Source: Solobacterium sp. (GTDB taxonomy: Bacteria; Bacillota_I; Bacilli_A; Erysipelotrichales; Erysipelotrichaceae). From it: a stretch of 5,663 nucleotides of DNA. Under the pieces are notes generated by a model that saw only the letters and a list, made by a program, of their open reading frames with translations, was not told where the DNA came from and did not search any database. Both the position numbers and the translations under genes were made by a program. Below, one piece after another: positions 1 through 5,663 of the stretch. Position 1 is the first letter of the stretch, and every line of letters starts with the position of its first letter. The DNA lies in NCBI GenBank assembly GCA_017536845.1, contig JAFWCP010000255.1:1-5663 (forward strand). Direction: 5' to 3'.

Positions 1-135
1 GTCTGCCGGATGTACGGCTGGCTGAAGGACAATCAGGAAGAAATGATACATGCTGTCAGAGAAACACGCATTGATCTGGCGGACCGGCTGGACCAGATCC
101 CGCAGCGGGGCGGGGAAGGTGCGCTGTTCCTGTGA
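1..135 (+). CDS. C-terminal end of an unidentified protein (5' partial)
   Basis: An open frame enters from the left edge in phase 1 and runs 44 codons to a TGA at 133-135. The tail is rich in charged residues, contains YGWLKDNQEE and RIDLADRLDQIP, and ends in GGEGALFL. It looks like an amphipathic helix followed by a short glycine turn. I do not recognise the family. Support for coding comes only from the absence of stops, a composition resembling real protein, and GC-rich third positions (many CTG, GAC, CAG, ATC codons) like those in the operon. The gene converges on the polyamine operon, and no terminator of its own is visible before the hairpin at 360-390. A GTG at 132-134 overlaps its stop and opens a short frame of 16 codons that ends at 180-182, so a coupled downstream gene may once have existed. 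Confidence 0.5.
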   Translation, partial: VCRMYGWLKDNQEEMIHAVRETRIDLADRLDQIPQRGGEGALFL

Positions 136-358
136 GAAAATATCTGAAACAGCAGGAAATGAATATTGATATTGAAAGCTGATGCTGAGGAATATAAAGC
201 CCGAAGTGAGAATTGAAAAAGGCGATCCCTTCATTGAAAGGACACTGCGGAGCTGTGAAAATCGACTGAAGAAATCATCGGCATGATCCTGAATCTGATT
301 TTTCAAAGCTGTGATATATAGATAAACCAATCATTTGAAACGGAGTAAATGCAAATCT
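136..358 (+). pseudogene. AT-richer intergenic stretch with possible decayed coding remnants
   Basis: No intact gene is visible between the plus-strand tail and the operon terminator. The stretch is more AT-rich than its surroundings. Short plus-strand pieces with protein-like composition follow one another in changing frames. One is at 132-182 (VRKYLKQQEMNIDIES then stop). A second is at 178-216 (ADAEEYKARSEN then stop). A third is at 206-286, including EKGDPFIERTLRSCENRL. A fourth is at 265-321, including TEEIIGMILNLIFQSCDI then TAG. Joined by frameshifts, they would make one continuous helix-rich polypeptide, which suggests a decayed gene, but no family is recognised. Chance short frames in non-coding DNA are a fair alternative. 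I see no tRNA, promoter, inverted repeat or insertion-sequence end here. Confidence 0.22.
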
Positions 359-390
359 AAAAACCTGTGCGGATATACCGCACAGGTTTT
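359..390 (-). terminator. Intrinsic terminator of the polyamine operon
   Basis: A perfect 13-bp inverted repeat has arms at 360-372 and 378-390, with a 5-nt loop (ATATA on the plus strand). The nine inner pairs form CCTGTGCGG/CCGCACAGG and the outer four are A-T pairs. Read on the minus strand, the stem runs directly into TTTTT (363-359) followed by AGATTT, the expected form of a rho-independent terminator. The nspC stop codon (391-389) lies inside the 5' edge of the stem, so translation ends right at the hairpin. On the plus strand the stem is followed by TTTT and then ACTTAC, so it could also act weakly on the convergent gene. It marks the end of the operon. Confidence 0.9.
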
Positions 391-1540
391 ACTTACTGCC
401 GAGTCTTGTTTTGAAGTCGTCATATCCGAAAGACGTCAGCTTTTCCAGGCTTCCGTTTTCTTTGCGCCGGTAAATGTCCGGCAGGGCCATGCCGTTGAAG
501 GTGTTGTTCTTGCACGTCGTATAGATGGCCATATCGCCGAATAACAGCAGATCGCCTGCTTTCAGCTTTTCCGGAAAGGTGTATGTACCGATGACATCCC
601 CGGCCAGACACGTCGGCCCGGCCAGTGTATATGTGTGCCCGTTTTCACTCGTCCCGTATAAGGGAGGTGTATAGGGCATCTCGATGACATCCGGCATATG
701 GCAGGCAGCACTGGCATCAACAATGGCAATGTCAGTCCCGTTATGCACGATATCCAGCACTCTTGTCAGCAGGAAGCCGGCATTGAGGGCAACCGCTTCA
801 CCGGGCTCCAGATACACATCCACGTGCCATCTTTCCTTTGTCCTGATAATCAGCTTTTCCAGCAGGGCAATATCATAGTCATCACGGGTGATGTGATGGC
901 CGCCGCCCATATTGACCCAGGAAACCTTTTCCAGAAGATCAGGAAATTTCTCTTCCACCGCGTTTAATGTCGTTTCCAGAGAGTCCGCATTCTGCTCGCA
1001 CAGAGTGTGGAAATGCAGGCCGTCCGCCGGTATATCCTTCCAGTTGTCTCTTGTCACACCTAATCGACTGCCCGGAGCACAGGGATCATAGATGGCATGA
1101 CCTTCCTGGGTCGAGCATTCGGGGTTGATCCGAATACCCAGGCTTCTGCCTTTGGCCTTTGGTGCGAACTTTTCAAACTGGGCGATGGAATTGAAGACAA
1201 TATGATCGGCATACTTCACGATATCAGAAAACTCATCATCACGATAGGCAGCCGCAAAGACATGCACTTCCTGATCGCCCATCTTTTCTCTTCCCAGCCT
1301 GGCTTCATACAGGCCGCTGGCTTCCGTGCCGGCAAGATACCTGCTCAGCATCGGGTAGAAGTCATAATTGGAAAAGGCTTTCTGGGCCAGAAGGATTTTA
1401 CAGCCGGTATGGTCGGCAGCTTTCTTCAGGATTTCCGCATTCCTTCTTAACTGTGCTTCATCGATGATATAGCAGGGGGAGGGCAGGGAGGAGAACAGTT
1501 CTGCCGGCTTCTGCCCCCTTAAGGCATCAAAGACTGCCAT
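389..1540 (-). CDS. nspC: Carboxynorspermidine/carboxyspermidine decarboxylase (NspC, CASDC)
   Basis: This PLP enzyme should decarboxylate carboxyspermidine to spermidine (or carboxynorspermidine to norspermidine), the last step of the aspartate-semialdehyde route, in the cytoplasm. The 383-residue length fits the family, which has a fold type III alanine racemase-like barrel plus a C-terminal beta domain. Visible motifs are LLAQKAF with the likely Schiff-base Lys54, GTEASGLYEARLG (71-83), RINPE (137-141), YDPCAPGSRLG (151-161), HFHTLCE (176-182), the phosphate-binding NMGGGHH (210-216), EPGEA (245-249), the CHMPDV stretch (280-285), GPTCLAGD (308-315) with the likely active-site Cys311, and GDMAIYTTCKNNTFNG (335-350). 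The ATG shares its A with the TGA of the CASDH gene and has only a weak Shine-Dalgarno, so translation is probably coupled. The stop lies in the operon terminator. The order CASDH-CASDC is the known pairing. Substrate preference cannot be settled by sequence alone, but the upstream agmatinase points to putrescine and hence spermidine. Confidence 0.93.
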   Translation of the reverse strand: MAVFDALRGQKPAELFSSLPSPCYIIDEAQLRRNAEILKKAADHTGCKILLAQKAFSNYDFYPMLSRYLAGTEASGLYEARLGREKMGDQEVHVFAAAYRDDEFSDIVKYADHIVFNSIAQFEKFAPKAKGRSLGIRINPECSTQEGHAIYDPCAPGSRLGVTRDNWKDIPADGLHFHTLCEQNADSLETTLNAVEEKFPDLLEKVSWVNMGGGHHITRDDYDIALLEKLIIRTKERWHVDVYLEPGEAVALNAGFLLTRVLDIVHNGTDIAIVDASAACHMPDVIEMPYTPPLYGTSENGHTYTLAGPTCLAGDVIGTYTFPEKLKAGDLLLFGDMAIYTTCKNNTFNGMALPDIYRRKENGSLEKLTSFGYDDFKTRLGSK

Positions 1541-2799
1541 CAGTCAACCAGCACCGGGTCATGCGACTCGCTGCGCGGCAGGCCATACTGATCCAGAGCA
1601 TCCAGGAACGGATCCGGGTCAAACTCTTCAACCGTATGCACGCCTTTGGTATTCCATTTGCCTGTCAATAACATCAGGGCACCGCACATGGCCGGAACGC
1701 CGGTTGTGTAGCTGATGGCCTGGGACTTGACTTCTTTGTAGCATTCCTGGTGGTCGCAGACGTTATAGATGTAGTAGGTCTTTTCTTCCCCGTTCTTGCG
1801 GCCGGTGAAGATGCAGCCGATGTTGGTCTTGCCATGGGTTCTCGGGCCAAGGCTTGCCGGATCCGGCAGCAGTGCCTTTAAGAACTTGATGGGAACGATT
1901 TCCTTCCCCTCAAACATGATCGGAGTTGTGGAAAGCATACCGACATTTTCGAGACACTTCATATGGGTGAGGTAGCTCTGCCCGAAGGTCATGAAGAAGC
2001 GGATCCTCTTGACTTCGGGAATGTTGACGGCGAGGGATTCGATTTCTTCATGGTGCAGCAGGTACATATCCTTCATGCCGACCTGGTCAAAGTCATATTC
2101 TCTCTTGATCGCCATGGGCGGGATCTCAACCCAGTGCCCGTCTTCCCAGTAGCTGCCCGGTGCTGAAACTTCCCGTAAGTTGACTTCCGGGTTGAAGTTG
2201 GTCGCAAAGGGATAGCCATGGTCGCCGCCGTTGCAGTCGAGGATGTCGATGGTATCAATCTCATCGAATTCGTGCTTTTTTGCATAGGCGCAGTAAGCCT
2301 GGGTCACGCCCGGGTCAAAGCCGCAGCCCAGCAGCGCTGTCAAGCCGGCATCTTCAAACTTCTTTTTATATGCCCATTGCCAGCTGTAATCAAAGTAAGC
2401 TGAGAAGCCCTTTTCCTTGATTCTTGCTTCATAGATTTTACGCCATTCGGGATCGTCGGTATCTTCCGGCTCATAGTTGGCGGTATCCATGTAGTCGACG
2501 CCGCAGGCAAGGCAGGCATCCATGATGGTCAGGTCCTGATACGGAAGGGCAATGTTCATGACGAGGTCGGGCTGATAGGAATTGATCAGGTCAATCAGCT
2601 GATTGACATCATCCGCATCCACCTTGGCAGTGGTGATTTTTGTCGTGGTGATTTCATCCAGTTCCTTCTTCAGCGCGTCGCACTTTTCCTTTGTGCGCGA
2701 GGCAATGCACAGTTCCGTGAAGACTTCCGGCACCATGCAGCACTTTCTGATGGCGACATTCGCAACGCCGCCGCAGCCGATTACCAATACTCTGCTCAT
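1540..2799 (-). CDS. Carboxy(nor)spermidine dehydrogenase, saccharopine dehydrogenase family (CASDH)
   Basis: The product should reductively condense L-aspartate beta-semialdehyde with putrescine (or diaminopropane), using NAD(P)H, to give carboxyspermidine (or carboxynorspermidine), the substrate of NspC encoded next. At 419 residues it fits the CASDH branch of the saccharopine dehydrogenase family (Lys1/COG1748). The N-terminal Rossmann motif is VLVIGCGGVANVA (4-16). The second strand ends in ASRT (33-36), where the Arg suggests NADPH. Further family-like blocks are LGCGFDPGVT (157-166), FNPEVNLREV (202-211), NIGCIFTG (326-333) and TTGVPAMCGALML (365-377). A true saccharopine dehydrogenase for lysine metabolism is the alternative by name, but the adjacent nspC and upstream agmatinase favour the polyamine role. 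The start is supported by AAGGAG nine bases upstream, inside the 3' end of speB. The gene begins 4 nt after the speB stop and overlaps nspC by one base. Confidence 0.9.
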   Translation of the reverse strand: MSRVLVIGCGGVANVAIRKCCMVPEVFTELCIASRTKEKCDALKKELDEITTTKITTAKVDADDVNQLIDLINSYQPDLVMNIALPYQDLTIMDACLACGVDYMDTANYEPEDTDDPEWRKIYEARIKEKGFSAYFDYSWQWAYKKKFEDAGLTALLGCGFDPGVTQAYCAYAKKHEFDEIDTIDILDCNGGDHGYPFATNFNPEVNLREVSAPGSYWEDGHWVEIPPMAIKREYDFDQVGMKDMYLLHHEEIESLAVNIPEVKRIRFFMTFGQSYLTHMKCLENVGMLSTTPIMFEGKEIVPIKFLKALLPDPASLGPRTHGKTNIGCIFTGRKNGEEKTYYIYNVCDHQECYKEVKSQAISYTTGVPAMCGALMLLTGKWNTKGVHTVEEFDPDPFLDALDQYGLPRSESHDPVLVD

Positions 2800-2803
2800 A
2801 GTT

Positions 2804-3661
2804 CTATTCTCCTTTGCTTATAGCCAGTATCAACTCCCGCATGACCTTGCAGGCCATGGCGGTGGAAATGCCCGAGTGGTCCAGCATCGGGGCCAGTTCG
2901 TTTATGTCAGCACCGATGATATTTGTTTTTGCCGTCGTCAGGATTGCTTCCAGCAATTGCGGGAAGGTGACCCCGCCGGCTTCCGGCGTCCCGGTACCCG
3001 GGAAAACGGACGGGTCAAGACAGTCTAAATCAATGGTCAGATAAACCGGCGTATCACCCAGTTTCTGACAGGTTTCTTTCAGCCCTTCAAACGAGAAGGG
3101 GTGGAAATCCGTATGTTCCCGGGCGAAGCGGAACTCTTCCCGCTCGCCCGAACGGATGCAGAACTGGTGGATCCTCTGATCCCCGGTCAGCTCATGACAG
3201 CGGCGGATGACGCAGGCATGGGACAGTTTTGCGCCAAGGTAGTCATCCCGTAAGTCCGCATGGGCGTCAAAGTGGATGATGTGCAGATCAGGATACTTCT
3301 TCACTGCCGCTCTGACGGAACCAAGGGTGACAAGATGTTCACCACCGATTAAAATCGGCAGCTTGTTATCGGAAAAGATGGTATCCGCCCTTGCTTCGAT
3401 GTCTGCCAGGGCTGCTTCCGCCGACCCGAAGCACAGCTCCAGGTCGCCGCTGTCAAAGACCTTTGTATCAAGAAGGTCCTTATCCTGATAGGGACTGTAG
3501 GTTTCGATGCCGAAGGATTCATGACGGATGGATGCCGAGCCGAACCTTGCCCCGGGCCGGAAGCTTGTCGTCGAATCAAAAGGCGCACCGAATAAGACAA
3601 TGTCCGCTTCTTCATAGCTGCTGTCGCAGCCGATAAATGTTTCAATATTCCTTTCCAGCAT
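2804..3661 (-). CDS. speB: Agmatinase (agmatine ureohydrolase)
   Basis: This enzyme hydrolyses agmatine to putrescine and urea with a binuclear Mn(II) centre. The ureohydrolase (arginase/agmatinase) signatures are complete: GGEH (106-109), DAHAD (132-136), SHA around His148, and DLDCLDP (211-217) followed by GTGTPEAGG (222-230). The expected metal ligands His109, Asp132, His134, Asp136, Asp211 and Asp213 are all present, and 285 residues is typical. The frame stays open 35 codons further upstream (to an ATG at 3766) inside speE, but that extension is out-of-frame speE sequence. The chosen ATG at 3661-3659 gives the family-like start MLERNIETFIG. It overlaps the speE stop by one base and has GGAGG seven bases upstream. 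The in-frame ATG just before it (3664-3662) would leave only a 4-nt spacer. Place in the operon: it follows the arginine decarboxylase and SpeE, so it should supply putrescine to CASDH. It could also act on aminopropylagmatine if SpeE makes that. Confidence 0.94.
   Translation of the reverse strand: MLERNIETFIGCDSSYEEADIVLFGAPFDSTTSFRPGARFGSASIRHESFGIETYSPYQDKDLLDTKVFDSGDLELCFGSAEAALADIEARADTIFSDNKLPILIGGEHLVTLGSVRAAVKKYPDLHIIHFDAHADLRDDYLGAKLSHACVIRRCHELTGDQRIHQFCIRSGEREEFRFAREHTDFHPFSFEGLKETCQKLGDTPVYLTIDLDCLDPSVFPGTGTPEAGGVTFPQLLEAILTTAKTNIIGADINELAPMLDHSGISTAMACKVMRELILAISKGE
2809..2814 (-). promoter_or_regulatory. Shine-Dalgarno site of the CASDH gene
   Basis: AAGGAG on the minus strand lies nine bases before the ATG at 2799-2797 and sits within the last codons of speB. 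It fixes the CASDH start and means that ribosomes finishing speB pass directly over the initiation site of the next gene. Confidence 0.75.
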
Positions 3662-4512
3662 CATTCTACCTCCATCAGCATCTTTTCCAGGAAAGCCGGC
3701 AGCCAGAAGGCGCCGATATGAAGCCTGGTTGTGTAGTACCTGGTCACCATATGCAGGGACTTCCATTTTTCGTCGTTGAGATCATCAATCGGATGATATT
3801 TCTTGGACGCAAAGCCGAACAGCCAGTAGCCGGCGGCATAGGTGGGAATATGGGCCTGGTAGACCCGGCAGATCGGGAAGGTGCTGTGGATGCGTTTATG
3901 GCTTCTCTGCATGGCTTCGGCGTCATGCTGGAAGAAGGGGCTTCCCTGCTGGTTGACCATGATGCCGTCTTCTTTCAGGGCGTTATAGCAGATGCCGTAG
4001 AATTCCCTGGTAAAGTAGCCTTCCGAAGGGCCGAAGGGGTCGGTCGAGTCGACAATGATCAGGTCATACACCGCTTTGGAACGGCGGATGAAACGCAATG
4101 CGTTATCGTAGTAGATATGCACACGGCTGTCGTCCAGCCTTGAGGCGTTTTCCGGCAGGTACATCCGGCAGGCTTCCAGGACAAGCGGGTCCATTTCCAC
4201 CAGGTCGATGCGTTCAATCTGCTCATAACGGCAAAGCTCCTTGACAACGCCGCCGTCACCGGCGCCGATGACCAGCACTTCTTTGACGCAGGGATGCACG
4301 GCCATGGGAACATGGGTGATCATTTCGTCATAGATGAATTCATCCCGTTCCGTTAACATGACACTGCCGTCAAGAGCGAGCACGCGGCCGAATTCCGGCG
4401 TATCGAAGATGTCGATCTGCTGGTAGTCGCTGCGTTTGGAATACAGATGGCGGTTGACGCGGATGCTGTGCTGGACATCATCGGTATGAAATTCGTTGAA
4501 CCACAGTTCCAT
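3661..4512 (-). CDS. speE: Spermidine synthase-family aminopropyltransferase
   Basis: Family members move an aminopropyl group from decarboxylated S-adenosylmethionine to putrescine, releasing methylthioadenosine. The 283-residue length is standard. Domain order is an N-terminal beta domain (1-70, including FDTPEFGRVLALDG at 36-49), then a Rossmann-like methyltransferase fold with VLVIGAGDGG (79-88), VEMDP (105-109), the catalytic-loop VDSTDPFGPSEG (154-165, Asp155 and Asp158), IPTYAAGYW (222-230), and a C-terminal YYTTRLHIGAF block (259-269). Features that differ from B. subtilis SpeE as I remember it are YDEM (61-64) for YHEM and YDNA (135-138) for the DDG turn near the adenine. These could reflect altered substrate handling or ordinary drift. 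No speD is seen in this window, so the source of decarboxy-SAM is unknown; agmatine is a possible alternative acceptor. GGAGG six bases before the ATG supports the start. The gene is 11 nt after the decarboxylase stop and overlaps speB by one base. Confidence 0.88.
   Translation of the reverse strand: MELWFNEFHTDDVQHSIRVNRHLYSKRSDYQQIDIFDTPEFGRVLALDGSVMLTERDEFIYDEMITHVPMAVHPCVKEVLVIGAGDGGVVKELCRYEQIERIDLVEMDPLVLEACRMYLPENASRLDDSRVHIYYDNALRFIRRSKAVYDLIIVDSTDPFGPSEGYFTREFYGICYNALKEDGIMVNQQGSPFFQHDAEAMQRSHKRIHSTFPICRVYQAHIPTYAAGYWLFGFASKKYHPIDDLNDEKWKSLHMVTRYYTTRLHIGAFWLPAFLEKMLMEVE
3669..3673 (-). promoter_or_regulatory. Shine-Dalgarno site that decides the speB start
   Basis: GGAGG lies within the last codons of speE (Met-Glu-Val-Glu). 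It is 7 nt from the ATG at 3661 and 4 nt from the tandem ATG at 3664. The spacing favours the second ATG, the one overlapping the speE TGA, as the main start. Confidence 0.7.
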
Positions 4513-4518
4513 TTCCTT

Positions 4519-4523
4519 CCTCC
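4519..4523 (-). promoter_or_regulatory. Shine-Dalgarno site of speE
   Basis: GGAGG on the minus strand directly follows the TAA of the upstream decarboxylase gene (4526-4524, reading TAAGGAGG) and sits six bases before the speE ATG. The stop codon abutting the site suggests coupled translation. Confidence 0.8.
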
Positions 4524-5663
4524 TTATACCAGTACGTTGAGGTTTCTGACTTCGGGGTCACGCGGTCCGGTTAAGGAACAGCCTTTGACCTTGGCGTATT
4601 CAATATAATCCAGGATGCCGGCCGTGATTCTCTCACCCGGGGCCAGGATCGGGATGCCGGGAGGATAGCACATGACGAACTCACTGCAGACCATGCCTTC
4701 ACTCTCCCGTAAGGGAACGCTTTTCTTTTTCGCATAGAAGGCTTCCTGCGGCGAGGCAACGACTTCCGGGTCGATGTATTCGGCCGATAACAGGCCGGTG
4801 GGGTCTTTCTGATAGAGACGTCTGATTTCCGCCAGGGCGGAGACCAGCCGTTCAAGTTCCTGCATGCGGTCGCCGATGGAAAGGTAGGCCAGGATGTTGC
4901 CGATGTCGCCGAATTCAATCTGGATGTCATATTCATCCCGCAGCAGGTCGTATACTTCAATGCCCGCAAGACCGATGGCCCTTGTATGGACAGACAGTTT
5001 GGTGGGGTCAAAGTCGAAGATGGAATCACCGTTGATCAGTTCTCTGCCATAGGCATAATAGCCGCCGATGGCATTGATCTCTTCCCGGGCATATTCCGCC
5101 ATCTGGATGACTTTGGCAAACACTTCCCGTCCCCGTAAGGCCAGGTTGCGGCGGGAGATATCCAGGGAAGACATCAGCAGGTAGGAGCCTGAGGTTGTCT
5201 GGGTCAGGTTGATGATCTGGCGGATGTAATCCGGGTCCATCCCTTCCCCTGCCAGCAATAATGAGGACTGGGTCAGGCTGCCGCCGCTTTTATGCATGGA
5301 GACAGCTGCCATGTCGGCCCCTGCCTTCATGGCCGAGATCGGCATGCCGGCGCCGAAGTAGAAATGGGTGCCGTGGGCTTCATCGACCAGGGCATACATG
5401 CCTGCTTCATGTGCCATTTTCACGATTGCCTTCAGATCGGAACAGATGCCGTAGTAGGTAGGGTTGTTGACCAGGACAGCCACCGCATCCGGGTTGGCCT
5501 TGATGGCCTTTTCCACCTGTTCCCGCTTCATGCCAAGGGCAATGCCGAGCCGCTTGTCCACTTCCGGGTTGACATAGACCGGAACGGCACCGCATAAGAC
5601 CAGGGCATTGATCACGCTCTGATGGACATTGCGGGGCAGGATGATCTTGTCGCCGCGTTTGCA
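4524..5663 (-). CDS. speA: Orn/Lys/Arg decarboxylase, probably arginine decarboxylase (5' partial)
   Basis: This PLP-dependent decarboxylase of the aspartate aminotransferase fold (as in Bacillus speA/cad) most likely converts arginine to agmatine for the agmatinase two genes downstream. The frame is open to the window edge, so the start lies outside. 379 residues are visible of an expected roughly 480, and about the first 100 are missing. The first visible residues, CKRGDKIILPRNVHQS, match the conserved large-domain entry. VDEAHGTHF (93-101) carries the Asp that pairs with the PLP ring nitrogen, and SMHKSGGSLTQ (122-132) carries the Schiff-base Lys125. The small C-terminal domain has MCYPPGIPILAPGERIT. 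The GTG at 5615 is internal to a conserved block and is not a true start. Substrate within the family (Arg, Lys or Orn) is not readable by eye. The neighbouring agmatinase argues for arginine. It is the most upstream gene seen, so the operon promoter is not in view. Confidence 0.9.
   Translation of the reverse strand, partial: CKRGDKIILPRNVHQSVINALVLCGAVPVYVNPEVDKRLGIALGMKREQVEKAIKANPDAVAVLVNNPTYYGICSDLKAIVKMAHEAGMYALVDEAHGTHFYFGAGMPISAMKAGADMAAVSMHKSGGSLTQSSLLLAGEGMDPDYIRQIINLTQTTSGSYLLMSSLDISRRNLALRGREVFAKVIQMAEYAREEINAIGGYYAYGRELINGDSIFDFDPTKLSVHTRAIGLAGIEVYDLLRDEYDIQIEFGDIGNILAYLSIGDRMQELERLVSALAEIRRLYQKDPTGLLSAEYIDPEVVASPQEAFYAKKKSVPLRESEGMVCSEFVMCYPPGIPILAPGERITAGILDYIEYAKVKGCSLTGPRDPEVRNLNVLV

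Noticed and set aside
335..544. Plus-strand open frame of 69 codons with an apparent CGGAG site before its ATG
   Set aside because: It runs through the terminator hairpin and then antisense to the nspC 3' end. The CGGAG is too close to the ATG and the product resembles nothing known.
1097..1450. Plus-strand open frame of 117 codons
   Set aside because: It is fully antisense to nspC over conserved motifs, with no independent support.
2603..3028. Plus-strand open frame of 141 codons with a hydrophobic start resembling a signal peptide
   Set aside because: It lies opposite the 5' end of the CASDH gene and the 3' end of speB, both with strong family motifs. The hydrophobic run is the complement of Asp/Lys/Thr-rich codons in CASDH, and no suitable ribosome site is seen.
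3662..3766. N-terminal extension of speB to the ATG at 3766
   Set aside because: The extra 35 residues have no family resemblance and come from reading speE out of frame. A good Shine-Dalgarno and the overlap with the speE stop support the later start.
3637..4143. Plus-strand open frame of 168 codons
   Set aside because: It is antisense to the 3' two-thirds of speE, whose catalytic motifs are intact. Long antisense frames are common in GC-rich third-position coding sequence.
2170..5140. Repeated CCGTAAG words on the plus strand (near 2173, 3248, 4707, 5132)
   Set aside because: In each case the minus strand encodes Leu-Arg as TTA CGG in frame within conserved protein segments. It is a codon-pair habit, not a regulatory repeat, and TTA is also used elsewhere.
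1..5663. CRISPR arrays, insertion sequences, tRNA or rRNA genes, riboswitches
   Set aside because: I saw no direct-repeat arrays, transposase motifs, terminal inverted repeats or cloverleaf-like sequences. Almost all bases from 389 to the end are coding.

Overview
The window is dominated by one compact minus-strand operon for polyamine biosynthesis. In transcription order (high to low coordinates) it holds: a 5'-truncated Orn/Lys/Arg decarboxylase, most likely arginine decarboxylase (speA-type, 4524-5663); a spermidine synthase-family aminopropyltransferase (speE, 3661-4512); an agmatinase (speB, 2804-3661); a saccharopine dehydrogenase-family carboxy(nor)spermidine dehydrogenase (CASDH, 1540-2799); and carboxynorspermidine decarboxylase (nspC, 389-1540). 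A perfect intrinsic terminator at 360-390 overlaps the nspC stop codon and closes the operon. The promoter and the N-terminal part of the first gene lie beyond base 5663.

The genes read as a route from arginine to spermidine. Arginine is decarboxylated to agmatine, agmatinase releases urea to give putrescine, CASDH condenses putrescine with aspartate semialdehyde to carboxyspermidine, and NspC decarboxylates that to spermidine. SpeE would be a second, decarboxy-SAM-dependent way to add an aminopropyl group, yet no S-adenosylmethionine decarboxylase (speD) is present in the window. Either speD lies elsewhere (for example upstream of speA) or SpeE does something different. Genes are joined by an 11-nt gap, a 1-nt TGATG overlap, a 4-nt gap and another 1-nt TGATG overlap, so translation is probably coupled.

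The left end (1-358) is different. The last 44 codons of an unidentified plus-strand gene end at 135 and converge on the operon. Then comes a more AT-rich stretch with short open pieces broken by stops and frame changes, possibly a decayed gene.

The canonical purine-rich Shine-Dalgarno sites, the arginine-decarboxylase family (aspartate aminotransferase fold, as in Bacillus speA), the B. subtilis-like SpeE and the NspC/CASDH pair suggest a Bacillota (Firmicutes) bacterium of moderate GC content, perhaps a gut Clostridia or Erysipelotrichia member. That placement is inference and does not reach genus.
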